Part shown: one piece after another, positions 43,116 through 50,771 of the stretch
Layout of the letters: every line of letters begins with the position of its first letter
Numbering within the stretch: the stretch's first letter is position 1
Assembly (NCBI GenBank): GCA_944320595.1
Contig: CALUIB010000001.1
Coordinates: 1 to 64,000 of the forward strand
DNA from: an uncultured Muribaculaceae bacterium
GTDB lineage: Bacteria; Bacteroidota; Bacteroidia; Bacteroidales; Muribaculaceae
DNA: 64,000 bases
Direction: 5' to 3'
Made by a program: the position numbers and the translations under genes
Notes under the pieces: model-generated
Seen by the model: only the letters and a program-made list of their open reading frames with translations
The model's database searches: none
Told to the model about the DNA's origin: nothing

Positions 43116-44480
43116 ATGTATATAATGGAAGTGATATTGGCGGTGCTGCTTGTCGCGGCTGTTGCCGCGGCGGCATGGGTTGCATCGCGTCTGTCGGCAG
43201 GGGAGAGGCAAGTCCGCTCTTTGCGTGAAGAAAACGGCAGGCTTAACGAAACGGTGACGGCCTTGCAAAAGGGCGTGGCCGAACGGGATGCCCTTGTGGC
43301 GGCAGGGCAGGCATCGGTAGCTGTGCTTGAGAGTCGTGTAGCCGATGCCGGTAGCCAGCTTGAAAAGAGCGCAGGACAGGTGCAACAGCTTAATGAGCGG
43401 ATTATTGAACTGACCAATGAAAATTCCAAGCTTGGTGAGCGGCTGTCGGTTATTAACAACGAGAAGGAGAGGCTGCAACGCGAGGCGCAATTGCAATTTA
43501 GCGAGTTGGCCACAAAAATTCTCGATGACAAAACACGCAAAAGCGACGACAGGCTGAATGAAATACTCAACCCGCTGAAAGAGAAAATAGAACAGCTGAA
43601 AAAGGAAATCAACGAGCGGTCTATAAAAGAATCGGAGAACCACGCCTCGCTGCGTGAGCAAATTGGGTTGCTGCGCGACTTGAACACGCAAATAGGCCGG
43701 GATGCAACCTATTTGGCCAATGCCTTGAAAGGTAACAACAGTGTTCAGGGGAACTGGGGGGAGCAGATGTTGGAGCATATATTGTCAACTTCGGGCCTTA
43801 TAAAAGGGGAGCAATTCGAGGTGCAGGTGACGCGTGACGAGGCTGGCAACACGCTTACCAACGAGGCCGGCAACCGGCTCCGCCCCGATGTGATAGTGCA
43901 CCTGCCTGATGAAAAGGATATTATCATAGATTCAAAAGTGTCGTTCCGGGCTTACATCGACTATGTGAATGCCACCGATGAAAAGACACAGCAAGAGAAA
44001 TTGCGCGAGCATGCCGCATCGGTGAAGAAGCACGTTGACGAGCTTGCCACTAAGAGTTACCAAGATTATGTGCGCAAGTCGGGAGACTTTGTTATGATGT
44101 TCATTCCCAATGAAGGTGCTTATCTTGCAGCCATGCATGCCGACTCTCACTTATGGGAATATGCCTACGACAAACGCGTGGTCATAATCAGCCCAACGCA
44201 CCTTATTTCGGTGCTTAAATTGGTGTCGCAATTGTGGGGGCACGACAAGCAGACTAAGAATGCGCTGAAGATTGCCGAGGAGGCAGGTAAACTGTATGAC
44301 CGCTTTGTGGACTTTGTGGAATATATGCGTGGCATCGACAAAGGAATAACCTCGGCTCGGCAGGCATACGACAAGGCAATGGCAAAGTTGCAAGACGGAC
44401 GCGGCAACATACTGCGCCAGGTGGAGACATTGCAAGAACTTGGGGCAAAAGCCAAAAAGAAACTTCAGCTGCCCGAGTAA
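43116..44480 (+). CDS. rmuC: DNA recombination protein RmuC
   Basis: 454 residues. An N-terminal membrane helix (VILAVLLVAAVAAAAWVA), a long coiled coil (about 25-190) and the RmuC nuclease-like domain: NNSVQGNWGEQMLEHIL, NRLRPDVIVHLPDEKDIIID, SKVSFRAYIDYV and FVMMFIPNEGAYLAA. RmuC limits inversions and acts on stalled replication structures. Starts at 43116 and 43125 are equally possible. A TAATTTTG box at 43082-43089 may be the -7 element. It converges on the AraC gene 12 bp away without a visible terminator. Confidence 0.94.
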   Translation: MYIMEVILAVLLVAAVAAAAWVASRLSAGERQVRSLREENGRLNETVTALQKGVAERDALVAAGQASVAVLESRVADAGSQLEKSAGQVQQLNERIIELTNENSKLGERLSVINNEKERLQREAQLQFSELATKILDDKTRKSDDRLNEILNPLKEKIEQLKKEINERSIKESENHASLREQIGLLRDLNTQIGRDATYLANALKGNNSVQGNWGEQMLEHILSTSGLIKGEQFEVQVTRDEAGNTLTNEAGNRLRPDVIVHLPDEKDIIIDSKVSFRAYIDYVNATDEKTQQEKLREHAASVKKHVDELATKSYQDYVRKSGDFVMMFIPNEGAYLAAMHADSHLWEYAYDKRVVIISPTHLISVLKLVSQLWGHDKQTKNALKIAEEAGKLYDRFVDFVEYMRGIDKGITSARQAYDKAMAKLQDGRGNILRQVETLQELGAKAKKKLQLPE

Positions 44481-44492
44481 AAGCGTAGTCTC

Positions 44493-45404
44493 TTAATTGT
44501 GTGCCGACTTGTATTCGGCAGGTGACGTGCCGGTGATTTTCTTGAACATTAGGCTGAATTGACGAACGGATGGATACCCGAGGCAGCTTGCCACGCGTGT
44601 CGGGGAGTATTCTTCGCTTGATAACATTTGCTTGGCTATGCCCAAACGTGTCATCTCGACATACTCTCGCAGTGTATTGCCAGTGACGAATTTAAGCAAG
44701 TCCTTGAAATATTGTGTCGATAAATTTAGGTGTTCGGCGCACTTTTCTGCCGAGGGAAATATTCCATCGGCCAGTCGCCCTTGCATGATATAGGTATTGA
44801 CGTAACTGCAAAGTCGCTCCATGAGGGAGTTGTTTTTGTCCCCACGAGTGATGAATTGCCGCTGGTAGTATCGTTTGCTGTAGTCGAGCAGCAATTCTAT
44901 GTGCCGTGTGATTATGGTGCTGCTGTGCGCATCGATGGGGTGGTGTAGTTCCTCGTCGATGCCTTGCAGGCAACACTCGATTTTGTCGCATTCCTTTGCC
45001 GACAGGTGCAGAGCCTCATTCTTGCTATATGAAAAGAAGGTGTAGCGGCTGCCAAGTGTGTGGTCGAGTGTGGTGCCGCATAGCAAGTCGGGATGGAATG
45101 CAAGCAGCCACCCCTTGCGCGGCAGGGTGCGCTCGTGCGTCATGTCGAATGCTTTTTCGGGGGAAAGGAACACCATAGTGGCATCGGAGAAGTCGTAACC
45201 TTTCATACCGCAGCAACGGCAGCATTTACCAGGGGCGCGGTTATCGATTAGCAATACCGTGTAGAAGTCGAACCGTATGCCATGCTGTTCCACATCGGTG
45301 CTGTCATCGATGCGTATGACGCCGACCTGTGGGTGCAGTGTCTTGCCCCCAAGGCAGCAGTTGCATTCATGCACGGTCTTTATGTCGAGTATGCCTTTCA
45401 TCAT
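44493..45404 (-). CDS. AraC-family regulator with cysteine clusters in the sensor domain
   Basis: About 303 residues. The C-terminal part holds the two AraC helix-turn-helix motifs (AEHLNLSTQYFKDLLKFV and VASCLGYPSVRQFSLMFKKI). The N-terminal cupin-like part matches that of the regulator at 6856-7767 but has two unusual Cys clusters: HECNCCLGG (Cys14, 16, 17) and GKCCRCCGMKG, at a place where the paralogue has CGDIRYGKQ. These could bind a metal or sense thiol stress (inference). The start at 45404 (MMKGILD) is preferred to 45416. It faces the MBL hydrolase gene across a 178-bp region with repeat elements, so the two probably form a regulator-target pair. Confidence 0.9.
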   Translation of the reverse strand: MMKGILDIKTVHECNCCLGGKTLHPQVGVIRIDDSTDVEQHGIRFDFYTVLLIDNRAPGKCCRCCGMKGYDFSDATMVFLSPEKAFDMTHERTLPRKGWLLAFHPDLLCGTTLDHTLGSRYTFFSYSKNEALHLSAKECDKIECCLQGIDEELHHPIDAHSSTIITRHIELLLDYSKRYYQRQFITRGDKNNSLMERLCSYVNTYIMQGRLADGIFPSAEKCAEHLNLSTQYFKDLLKFVTGNTLREYVEMTRLGIAKQMLSSEEYSPTRVASCLGYPSVRQFSLMFKKITGTSPAEYKSAHN

Positions 45405-45431
45405 GGTGCGTTGCAATTGCTTTTACTTGTG

Positions 45432-45556
45432 CAAATATATGCAGAAAAAGTGGCATGATTGCGTGTTACGCACCTTTATCGGTAATAAAGGTAAACATCT
45501 CAGTAATTCTGGTAAAGGCATGAAAGGCGGCAGCAATGATTTTATTGCTATTTTTG
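45432..45556. promoter_or_regulatory. divergent control region with repeats between araC-like and MBL genes
   Basis: CAAATATA at 45432-45439 is a minus-strand -7 box for the AraC gene, and TATTTTTG at 45549-45556 a plus-strand -7 box for the MBL gene. Between them are an inverted repeat, ACCTTTAT/ATAAAGGT (45472-45479 and 45485-45492), and a direct repeat, GGTAATAAAGGTAAA/AGTAATTCTGGTAAA (45481-45495 and 45502-45516), with a 21-bp period. Two-turn direct repeats are usual for AraC binding. Confidence 0.5.
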
Positions 45557-45582
45557 CAGTGCAGTACACAGATAGGACAAAA

Positions 45583-46662
45583 ATGAAAAGACGACGCATT
45601 ATGGCAGCCATATATATTGTATTGGGCATTGTATTGTTTGCGATAGTGGCAATATTGCTGTTCTTGAATCAACCAAGCTTTGGCCGCCTGCCGCAAGGAG
45701 AACGGTTTGAACGGATAAGCCGTTCTCCTAATTTCCGTGACGGGCAATTCCATAATTTGGAATCCACGGCAACGATGACATCAAAGTATAGCCGCTGGGA
45801 GGCCATGTGGCGTTTTTTAGTCGATAAGCCCGAAGGGATTGTGCCTGAATTGCCAATGGATGCAGTAAAGGCCGACTTAAAGGAATTGCCTGCCGGCAGC
45901 GATTTGATTGTGTGGTTCGGGCATTCATCTTACTTGTTGCAATTGTCGGGGCGGCGTTTCCTTGTAGATCCCGTGTTTTACAAGGCATCGCCTGTATTGT
46001 TTGTCAACAGGCCGTTCCCCGGCACTGATATTTACCGCCCCGAGGACTTGCCTATGCGTATCGATTACTTGGTTATTACGCATGACCATTGGGATCACTT
46101 GGACTATGAAACGGTCATTAAATTGCGCCGCCGTGTGGACAAGGTTATATGTCCGCTTGGAGTAGGTGAGCATTTTGAATATTGGGGGTATGACAAGTCG
46201 CAACTTGTGGAACTCGATTGGAACGAGAGTTCGCAGCTCATCGATGGCTTTGCAGTGCATTGCCTGCCTGCACGGCACTTTTCGGGGCGTGGGTTGCAAT
46301 CGAACAAGGCGCTTTGGGCCTCGTTCCTGCTGGCTACCCCGTCGCTCACCGTATTTGTGGGAGGCGACGGAGGGTATGGCAGGCATTTCAGGGATATAGG
46401 CACACGTTTCCCGGGCATAGATGTTGCCATTCTCGAAAACGGGCAGTATAATGAAGACTGGCGATATATCCACACTATGCCGCAGGAGCTTGGCTTGGCG
46501 GCTCGTGATATTGGTGCCAAGCGTGTGATAACTATGCACCATTCAAAGTATGCCCTTGCCCGCCATCGGTGGGATGAGCCGTTGGATAATGAAAAGGAGG
46601 CGGCACGGCAATATGACTTGAACCTCGTGGTACTGCGCATGGGAGTGCCGTGTGGCTTGTAG
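45583..46662 (+). CDS. membrane-anchored MBL-fold metallohydrolase
   Basis: 359 residues. A short basic start and one membrane helix (IYIVLGIVLFAIVAILLFL) precede a metallo-beta-lactamase fold of the NAPE-PLD/UlaG-like group: VWFGHSSYLLQLSGRRFLVD, the zinc motif THDHWDHLDYE, then CLPARHFSGRG, GGDGGYGRHF and TMHHSKYAL. Members cut phosphodiesters or lactones; the substrate is unknown here. The frame is open upstream to 45277 across the other gene, but the helix-bearing start at 45583 lies just after the -7 box. It is probably controlled by the divergent AraC protein. Confidence 0.9.
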   Translation: MKRRRIMAAIYIVLGIVLFAIVAILLFLNQPSFGRLPQGERFERISRSPNFRDGQFHNLESTATMTSKYSRWEAMWRFLVDKPEGIVPELPMDAVKADLKELPAGSDLIVWFGHSSYLLQLSGRRFLVDPVFYKASPVLFVNRPFPGTDIYRPEDLPMRIDYLVITHDHWDHLDYETVIKLRRRVDKVICPLGVGEHFEYWGYDKSQLVELDWNESSQLIDGFAVHCLPARHFSGRGLQSNKALWASFLLATPSLTVFVGGDGGYGRHFRDIGTRFPGIDVAILENGQYNEDWRYIHTMPQELGLAARDIGAKRVITMHHSKYALARHRWDEPLDNEKEAARQYDLNLVVLRMGVPCGL

Positions 46663-46671
46663 CGGACATGG

Positions 46672-47184
46672 CTATTTTTTAACTCTGCCTGCTTGCAGGA
46701 AGTTGCGTCGATAATAGTCGTCGCCAAGACTGCTGATGATGACACCGCGGCTCGTCGAGGCGTGTGCGAATTTGCCGTTTTTGAGGTATATCCCCACATG
46801 ACTTATTCGTTTCCCCTTGCCAGTCTTAAAGAATACGAGGTCGCCTTCGCACAATTGACTTTTCTCGATTTTGGAGCAATTATTTTTGTATATCAATTCC
46901 GAGCTACGTTGCAATTTCACGCCATACACTTTGTGGTACACATTTACAATAAATCCAGAGCAGTCAACACCATCGTGAGTGTTGCCGCCATAACGGTAGG
47001 GAGTACCTATCCAGCCTTTAATTTCGTGGTATAGCTTGTGGTTGTCGGCCTCGGATATTTCCATCCCTAAATAGCGATCGCGGTAGCAGTCGGCAGTGGC
47101 ATTGCTGTGCGACCGGCACGATGCCATTGCGCATAACATAAATGATACCACGAGCAATAATATATGGGGAATAATTGGCCGCAT
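46672..47184 (-). CDS. NlpC/P60 (C40) peptidase lipoprotein
   Basis: 170 residues. The lipoprotein signal (PHILLLVVSFMLCAMASCRS) has its lipidated Cys near residue 23. The C40 domain follows: WIGTPYRYGGNTHDGVDCSG with the catalytic Cys, FKTGKGKRISHVGIYLKNG with the His, and FAHASTSRGVIISSL. It cuts stem-peptide bonds in peptidoglycan (usually between D-Glu and the diamino acid). The stop lies only 9 bp from that of the MBL gene (convergent). Confidence 0.93.
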   Translation of the reverse strand: MRPIIPHILLLVVSFMLCAMASCRSHSNATADCYRDRYLGMEISEADNHKLYHEIKGWIGTPYRYGGNTHDGVDCSGFIVNVYHKVYGVKLQRSSELIYKNNCSKIEKSQLCEGDLVFFKTGKGKRISHVGIYLKNGKFAHASTSRGVIISSLGDDYYRRNFLQAGRVKK

Positions 47185-47244
47185 AATCGTTTTTCAATTG
47201 TGTAAATGTAGCTTTTTTGTGCGACATTGCAAAACTGTGGTTGT

Positions 47245-47288
47245 CTATAAAAATAGGGGCAGGACATTCCGTCTCGGTGTCCTGCCCC
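47245..47288 (-). terminator. Rho-independent terminator after the DUF5606 gene
   Basis: GGGGCAGGAC (47256-47265) and GTCCTGCCCC (47279-47288) pair exactly. On the minus strand the stem is followed by TATTTTTATAG. Confidence 0.8.
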
Positions 47289-47318
47289 GTCTCCAATCAC
47301 TTTATAATTATGAAACAG

Positions 47319-47786
47319 CTATTTATTAGTGTCTTTTTTCGTTTCAGCCTCTTTGCTTTCGGCATCGTCATCTTCTTCGGCTGGTTTGTCATCGTCGCTC
47401 TTGAATGATGTAAAACCTGCCTCGACAAGGATATTGTACCAGGCAATTACTTTCTTGATGTCGGTGTCATACACGCGGTCGGTGTCGTAATTGGGTAAAA
47501 CTCCTGCAAAGAAAGTGTGCAATGCATTGGCATCGGCGGTCAATGCTTTTTTGTCGAGTACCTTGCCACCGTTTTGCTCATATATGGTTTCCATCACGTC
47601 GGCAAGTGGCACCTCTTCGTCGGTGGTGTATATTGCTATGTCACCGAGCGATATTATTTTATTGTAGGAATATGCCGGCATACGTTTCTTGTCGGCAAGG
47701 CTTTCCACTACAATTATATTTTTCCCGTATGAAATCAACTTATACAGTCCCGGTTTGCCCGAGATCGACAGTATTTTTTTTAACAT
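47319..47786 (-). CDS. DUF5606 domain-containing protein
   Basis: 155 residues, starting MLKKILSISGKPGLYKLISY, the conserved opening of this Bacteroidota family, followed by an SH3-like KNIIVVESLADKKRMPAY and a helical part (NALHTFFAGVLPNYDTDRVY, KKVIAWYNILVEAGF). The C-terminus is an acidic Asp/Glu/Lys tail. Function unknown. The start at 47786 is chosen because the 13 residues upstream are not part of the family pattern and lie near the promoter. It has its own promoter and terminator. Confidence 0.88.
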   Translation of the reverse strand: MLKKILSISGKPGLYKLISYGKNIIVVESLADKKRMPAYSYNKIISLGDIAIYTTDEEVPLADVMETIYEQNGGKVLDKKALTADANALHTFFAGVLPNYDTDRVYDTDIKKVIAWYNILVEAGFTSFKSDDDKPAEEDDDAESKEAETKKDTNK

Positions 47787-47822
47787 AATGGTGTTATCGT
47801 TTATTGTTATGAAAAAGTGATG

Positions 47823-47853
47823 CAAAAATACTATTCATTTTCCAACCCTGCAA
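47823..47853 (-). promoter_or_regulatory. promoter of the DUF5606 gene, with adjacent palindrome
   Basis: The minus strand has TTG at 47853-47851 and TATTTTTG at 47830-47823, 20 bp apart. Just upstream lies TATGCC-N8-GGCATA (47859-47864 and 47873-47878), which may be an operator. The leader would be about 30 nt. Confidence 0.58.
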
Positions 47854-47979
47854 CCGGGTATGCCACTATTTTGGCATAGTTGGTGTGTTTGAACCGAAAA
47901 AAATGTGCGAAAAATAATTGAGTGCGATGTAATAAAGCTACGGTGCGGTGCGTTTTAATAGTGTTAATTAAAAAATTGT

Positions 47980-48150
47980 ATGCCTATGGGTAAAAGCTCT
48001 ACTCTATTAAAATCAAGCCATAAGAACCAAGTTGAAGGCACTACTGTGCGCGTAAAGGCATCGACGATTAATTTCTTGAAACAATTTGCCCGTGCTTGTT
48101 CATGTGACAAGCGGCTGGGGTGCAACTTAGGTTGCTTTGTGGTTAATTGA
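47980..48150 (+). CDS. small Cys-containing protein, 56 residues
   Basis: ATG at 47980 (or 47986) to TGA at 48148-48150. The C-terminal half reads TVRVKASTINFLKQFARACS, then CDKRLGCNLGCFVVN. I remember short Bacteroidales proteins with the same KASTxxFLKQFAR...GxFVVN pattern, often listed as hypothetical. Four Cys lie within the last 17 residues. A clear terminator (48164-48205) follows directly, supporting transcription in this direction. I see no promoter box that fits. Function unknown. Confidence 0.6.
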   Translation: MPMGKSSTLLKSSHKNQVEGTTVRVKASTINFLKQFARACSCDKRLGCNLGCFVVN

Positions 48151-48163
48151 AACGGAATGTTTT

Positions 48164-48205
48164 GCCCCCTGCGGCGAGTGTGTCGCAGGGGGCCTTGTTT
48201 TTTTG
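48164..48205 (+). terminator. Rho-independent terminator after the 56-residue gene
   Basis: GCCCCCTGCG (48164-48173) and CGCAGGGGGC (48184-48193) pair exactly, followed by CTTGTTTTTTT. The AraC gene on the other strand ends 3 bp later and may use the same stem. Confidence 0.85.
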
Positions 48206-48208
48206 TGG

Positions 48209-49069
48209 TCAATATTTCCAGTGCAAGGAGCGGCGGCTGCGGTATTGTGCTGGCGACAGGCCTGTGTGGCGGCGGAAGAAACGGCTCAGGTATGACTGGT
48301 CGGGGAAGTTCAGCCGTTCGGCAATTTGTGTCGCCGACAAGGTGGAGTCAATAAGCAACTCTTTTATTTCGGCCACAAGTTGCGCGTCGATTACTTGTTT
48401 GGGTGTGCGACCACGCGTGTGCCTCCACACTATGCGGTTCAGGTAGCGTTGCGATATGTTGAGCTGTTGTGCATAATAGTCCACGCGGTGATGTGTGGCG
48501 GCTGAGTTTTTTACCATGCTTATGAAACGGTGTGCTATCAGCTGTGTGCCGGTGAAATTGTTTTTCGTGTCGATTCGTTCCTGTATGGTGTCGAATACCC
48601 ACATCCAAAAACTTTGCAAGAAGTTTTCTTCCTGCTGCTCACGGAATTTTGGGTAATTGTCGTTGCCGAACAACATTTTTGCCACGTCCATCCACAGCAT
48701 CATTTCATTCCATGTACGCTGGCTGCGTGGGTCGGGGGTGTGGATGTAGGTGGGGTGCGTTTCATTGTATTCAAAATATATGTGGTCGATTTGCAGTGTG
48801 GTTTTTGCAAGCAGTTCGGGGGTGTATGTGAACAGCCTTACCTTGAAATCGTCGGAGCGGTCTGAGCATTGCCCAAGAGAGCCCGATATGAACGACAGTT
48901 CCATTTGTGGCACAAGGTGATAGGTTTCTGCCCCGGTGTTGAGCGTGGCAGTACCCGAAACCACGGCTATGTATATGCCGTCTCGCATTCGCAATGGGTG
49001 GTCTTCGAGGTTGGCAAAATTTGTCTCTCGGTATTGTATTTGCGTTTGTCTTTCTGCCTTGTTATCCAT
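48209..49069 (-). CDS. AraC-family regulator divergent from the MFS pump
   Basis: 286 residues. The N-terminal AraC-type ligand domain has DGIYIAVVSGTATLNTGAE and YHLVPQMELSFISGSLG. The C-terminus has two helix-turn-helix motifs (YYAQQLNISQRYLNRIVWRH and ATQIAERLNFPDQSYLSRFF) ending GLSPAQYRSRR. It belongs to a different subgroup from the other two AraC proteins here. The intergenic region to the MFS gene is 152 bp; CAAAAATA at 49090-49097 is a -7 box in this direction. It probably controls the pump. Confidence 0.92.
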   Translation of the reverse strand: MDNKAERQTQIQYRETNFANLEDHPLRMRDGIYIAVVSGTATLNTGAETYHLVPQMELSFISGSLGQCSDRSDDFKVRLFTYTPELLAKTTLQIDHIYFEYNETHPTYIHTPDPRSQRTWNEMMLWMDVAKMLFGNDNYPKFREQQEENFLQSFWMWVFDTIQERIDTKNNFTGTQLIAHRFISMVKNSAATHHRVDYYAQQLNISQRYLNRIVWRHTRGRTPKQVIDAQLVAEIKELLIDSTLSATQIAERLNFPDQSYLSRFFRRHTGLSPAQYRSRRSLHWKY

Positions 49070-49221
49070 GCTTCAGTCTTTATATGCCGCAAAAATAGCC
49101 AATTTTTTAGAATTTGTTGGCTTGTTTGTTCCGAAAATGAAATAAGTTGGCGTAACTTTGGAATATACATTTGTATAGAAAATGAGTACCTTTGCACCCG
49201 AAAAAAATAGACCAAGCACTT

Positions 49222-50415
49222 ATGTTATATTCTTATGTAAGACGGAAGGCAAACAACCGCATATTCCTTGAAGGATTCCTCGGCGTGTTAAGCGCATTCG
49301 GCCCGTTTGTGATGGATATGTACATATCGGCATTCCCACAGATAATGAGTTTTTACCAGTCGGTGCCGTCGGTTGTTCAGCTATCGTTAACCACTTGCAC
49401 CATAGGGCTTGCCCTGGGGCAGCTGCTTTTTGGTACCGTCAGCGACCGTTTTGGCCGCCGGTTGCCATTGTTGCTGTCGCTTGGGATATACCTTGTGGCC
49501 ACGCTTGGGTGCATAGTTTCGCCATCGATATGGCTGTTTGTAGCTATGCGTTTCTTTCAAGGGCTCGCAGCCGCTGGGGCGGTGGTTATTTCACGGTCGA
49601 TAGCCGCCGACTGTTACAGTGGCAGCGAATTGGCGCGGATGTATGGCATAATTGGTATGATTAACGGTGTTTCCACTGTTTTGGCTCCTGTGTTTGGCGG
49701 ACTTGTGATAGAAGCATTTGACTGGAAAGCCGTGTTCGTGGCATTGTTTGGCATAGGCATCGTGATGTCGATGGGCGGTGTGGTGATGCAGGAATCGTTG
49801 CCCGTGGCCAATCGCATAAGCCTAAAACCCACGGCATTGCTCGATGATATAAAAAGGATAGTAGTGAACAAGGTGTATGTCAATGCCACCGTGCAATACG
49901 GATTGGTAATGGCCATAATATTTGTCAACCTTGCTTCTTGCCCGTTCATAATGAGTAATTACGGGTTGTCGGCCGAGCAGACGAGCATCGTGTTTGGCAT
50001 AAATTCCATTGCTCTTGCAATTTCATCGGGCGTGGCATCGAGGTTCAAGGAGATGCGCGTGGTGATGCGTTATGCAAGTGCGGGCATGGTGGCGGCATCG
50101 CTGCTGCTGGCCTGTTCGCTTGTGCTTGGCGTGGGATTTTGGGCTTACGAGGGTTCGTTGTTTATGCTTTACTTGTTTGTGGGTGCTGTCTGTACAGGTT
50201 CTACTACGGTGGCCATGGATGCCGAGCGCGAGAATGCCGGTATAGCGTCGGCTTTTTTCGGTGCAATGGGGTACTTGGTGGGGGGAATAGCCTCGCCGCT
50301 TGTGGGAGTTGGCAATATATTTATATCTTCGTCGGTGATTTTTGTAGTCCTTACTGTGCTTAGTTTGGCCTTGTCGCTTATGGCAGAAAAAAGCAAAGCC
50401 CCACAGGCAATGTGA
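49222..50415 (+). CDS. MFS efflux transporter, Bcr/CflA type
   Basis: 397 residues, about 12 membrane helices. The motifs SAFGPFVMDMYISAFPQI near residue 25 and GLALGQLLFGTVSDRFGRR near 65 are those of the Bcr/CflA drug-resistance group. It should export a drug or small metabolite by proton exchange. The start MLYSYVRRK at 49222 is preferred to 49192 because TACCTTTG at 49187-49194 is a probable -7 box. The regulator next door suggests inducible expression. Confidence 0.92.
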   Translation: MLYSYVRRKANNRIFLEGFLGVLSAFGPFVMDMYISAFPQIMSFYQSVPSVVQLSLTTCTIGLALGQLLFGTVSDRFGRRLPLLLSLGIYLVATLGCIVSPSIWLFVAMRFFQGLAAAGAVVISRSIAADCYSGSELARMYGIIGMINGVSTVLAPVFGGLVIEAFDWKAVFVALFGIGIVMSMGGVVMQESLPVANRISLKPTALLDDIKRIVVNKVYVNATVQYGLVMAIIFVNLASCPFIMSNYGLSAEQTSIVFGINSIALAISSGVASRFKEMRVVMRYASAGMVAASLLLACSLVLGVGFWAYEGSLFMLYLFVGAVCTGSTTVAMDAERENAGIASAFFGAMGYLVGGIASPLVGVGNIFISSSVIFVVLTVLSLALSLMAEKSKAPQAM

Positions 50416-50442
50416 GGCTTATTGCAGGAATAAAGTGTGTTA

Positions 50443-50670
50443 TTATTTCCCGGAGTGCAATGCCTTGCCCAAATCGGCCAGTCCTGCTTCTCCAGGCAAA
50501 CCAGGATATGCGGCTTTTATTGCCTCGATGAAACCTTGTGCCGTGTGGTTTGCATTGAGCAGCTCTTTCACTTTCTTCAAGCAGGCACTTTGATGCCAGA
50601 TAGTTACTGCTTGGTAACTATTGTTATGTATGAATGATTTTTGTATCTGATAAATTTTGTTAATGTGCAA
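50443..50670 (-). pseudogene. unrecognised short frame, possibly the end of a lost gene
   Basis: A 75-codon frame whose last 45 residues look coding (KKVKELLNANHTAQGFIEAI, then KAAYPGLPGEAGLADLGKAL), with normal codon use. The first 30 (HINKIYQIQKSFIHNNSYQ) do not, and its ATG lies at the foot of the terminator at 50668-50720, which ends the pgm message. No promoter is seen. It is most likely the remaining C-terminus of a deleted gene, although a tiny real gene cannot be excluded. The rest of 50416-50771 holds only the terminator. Confidence 0.35.
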
Positions 50671-50720
50671 AAAAGTTTCGGAGATACCCGTTTAGTGTTT
50701 AGGTCTCCGAAACTGTTTTT
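50668..50720. terminator. terminator after pgm
   Basis: AGTTTCGGAGA (50674-50684) and TCTCCGAAACT (50704-50714) pair exactly around a 19-nt loop. A T-run follows on both strands, TTTTTTG toward the left on the minus strand. Confidence 0.78.
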
Positions 50721-50771
50721 GTAAATGTGGCAACTTGATTGTTGCTACTTATATTCTATGCCGCTGTTGGC

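Noticed and set aside
45277..45582. N-terminal extension of the MBL hydrolase
   Set aside because: Overlaps the AraC gene and its control region; the membrane-helix start at 45583 fits the promoter.
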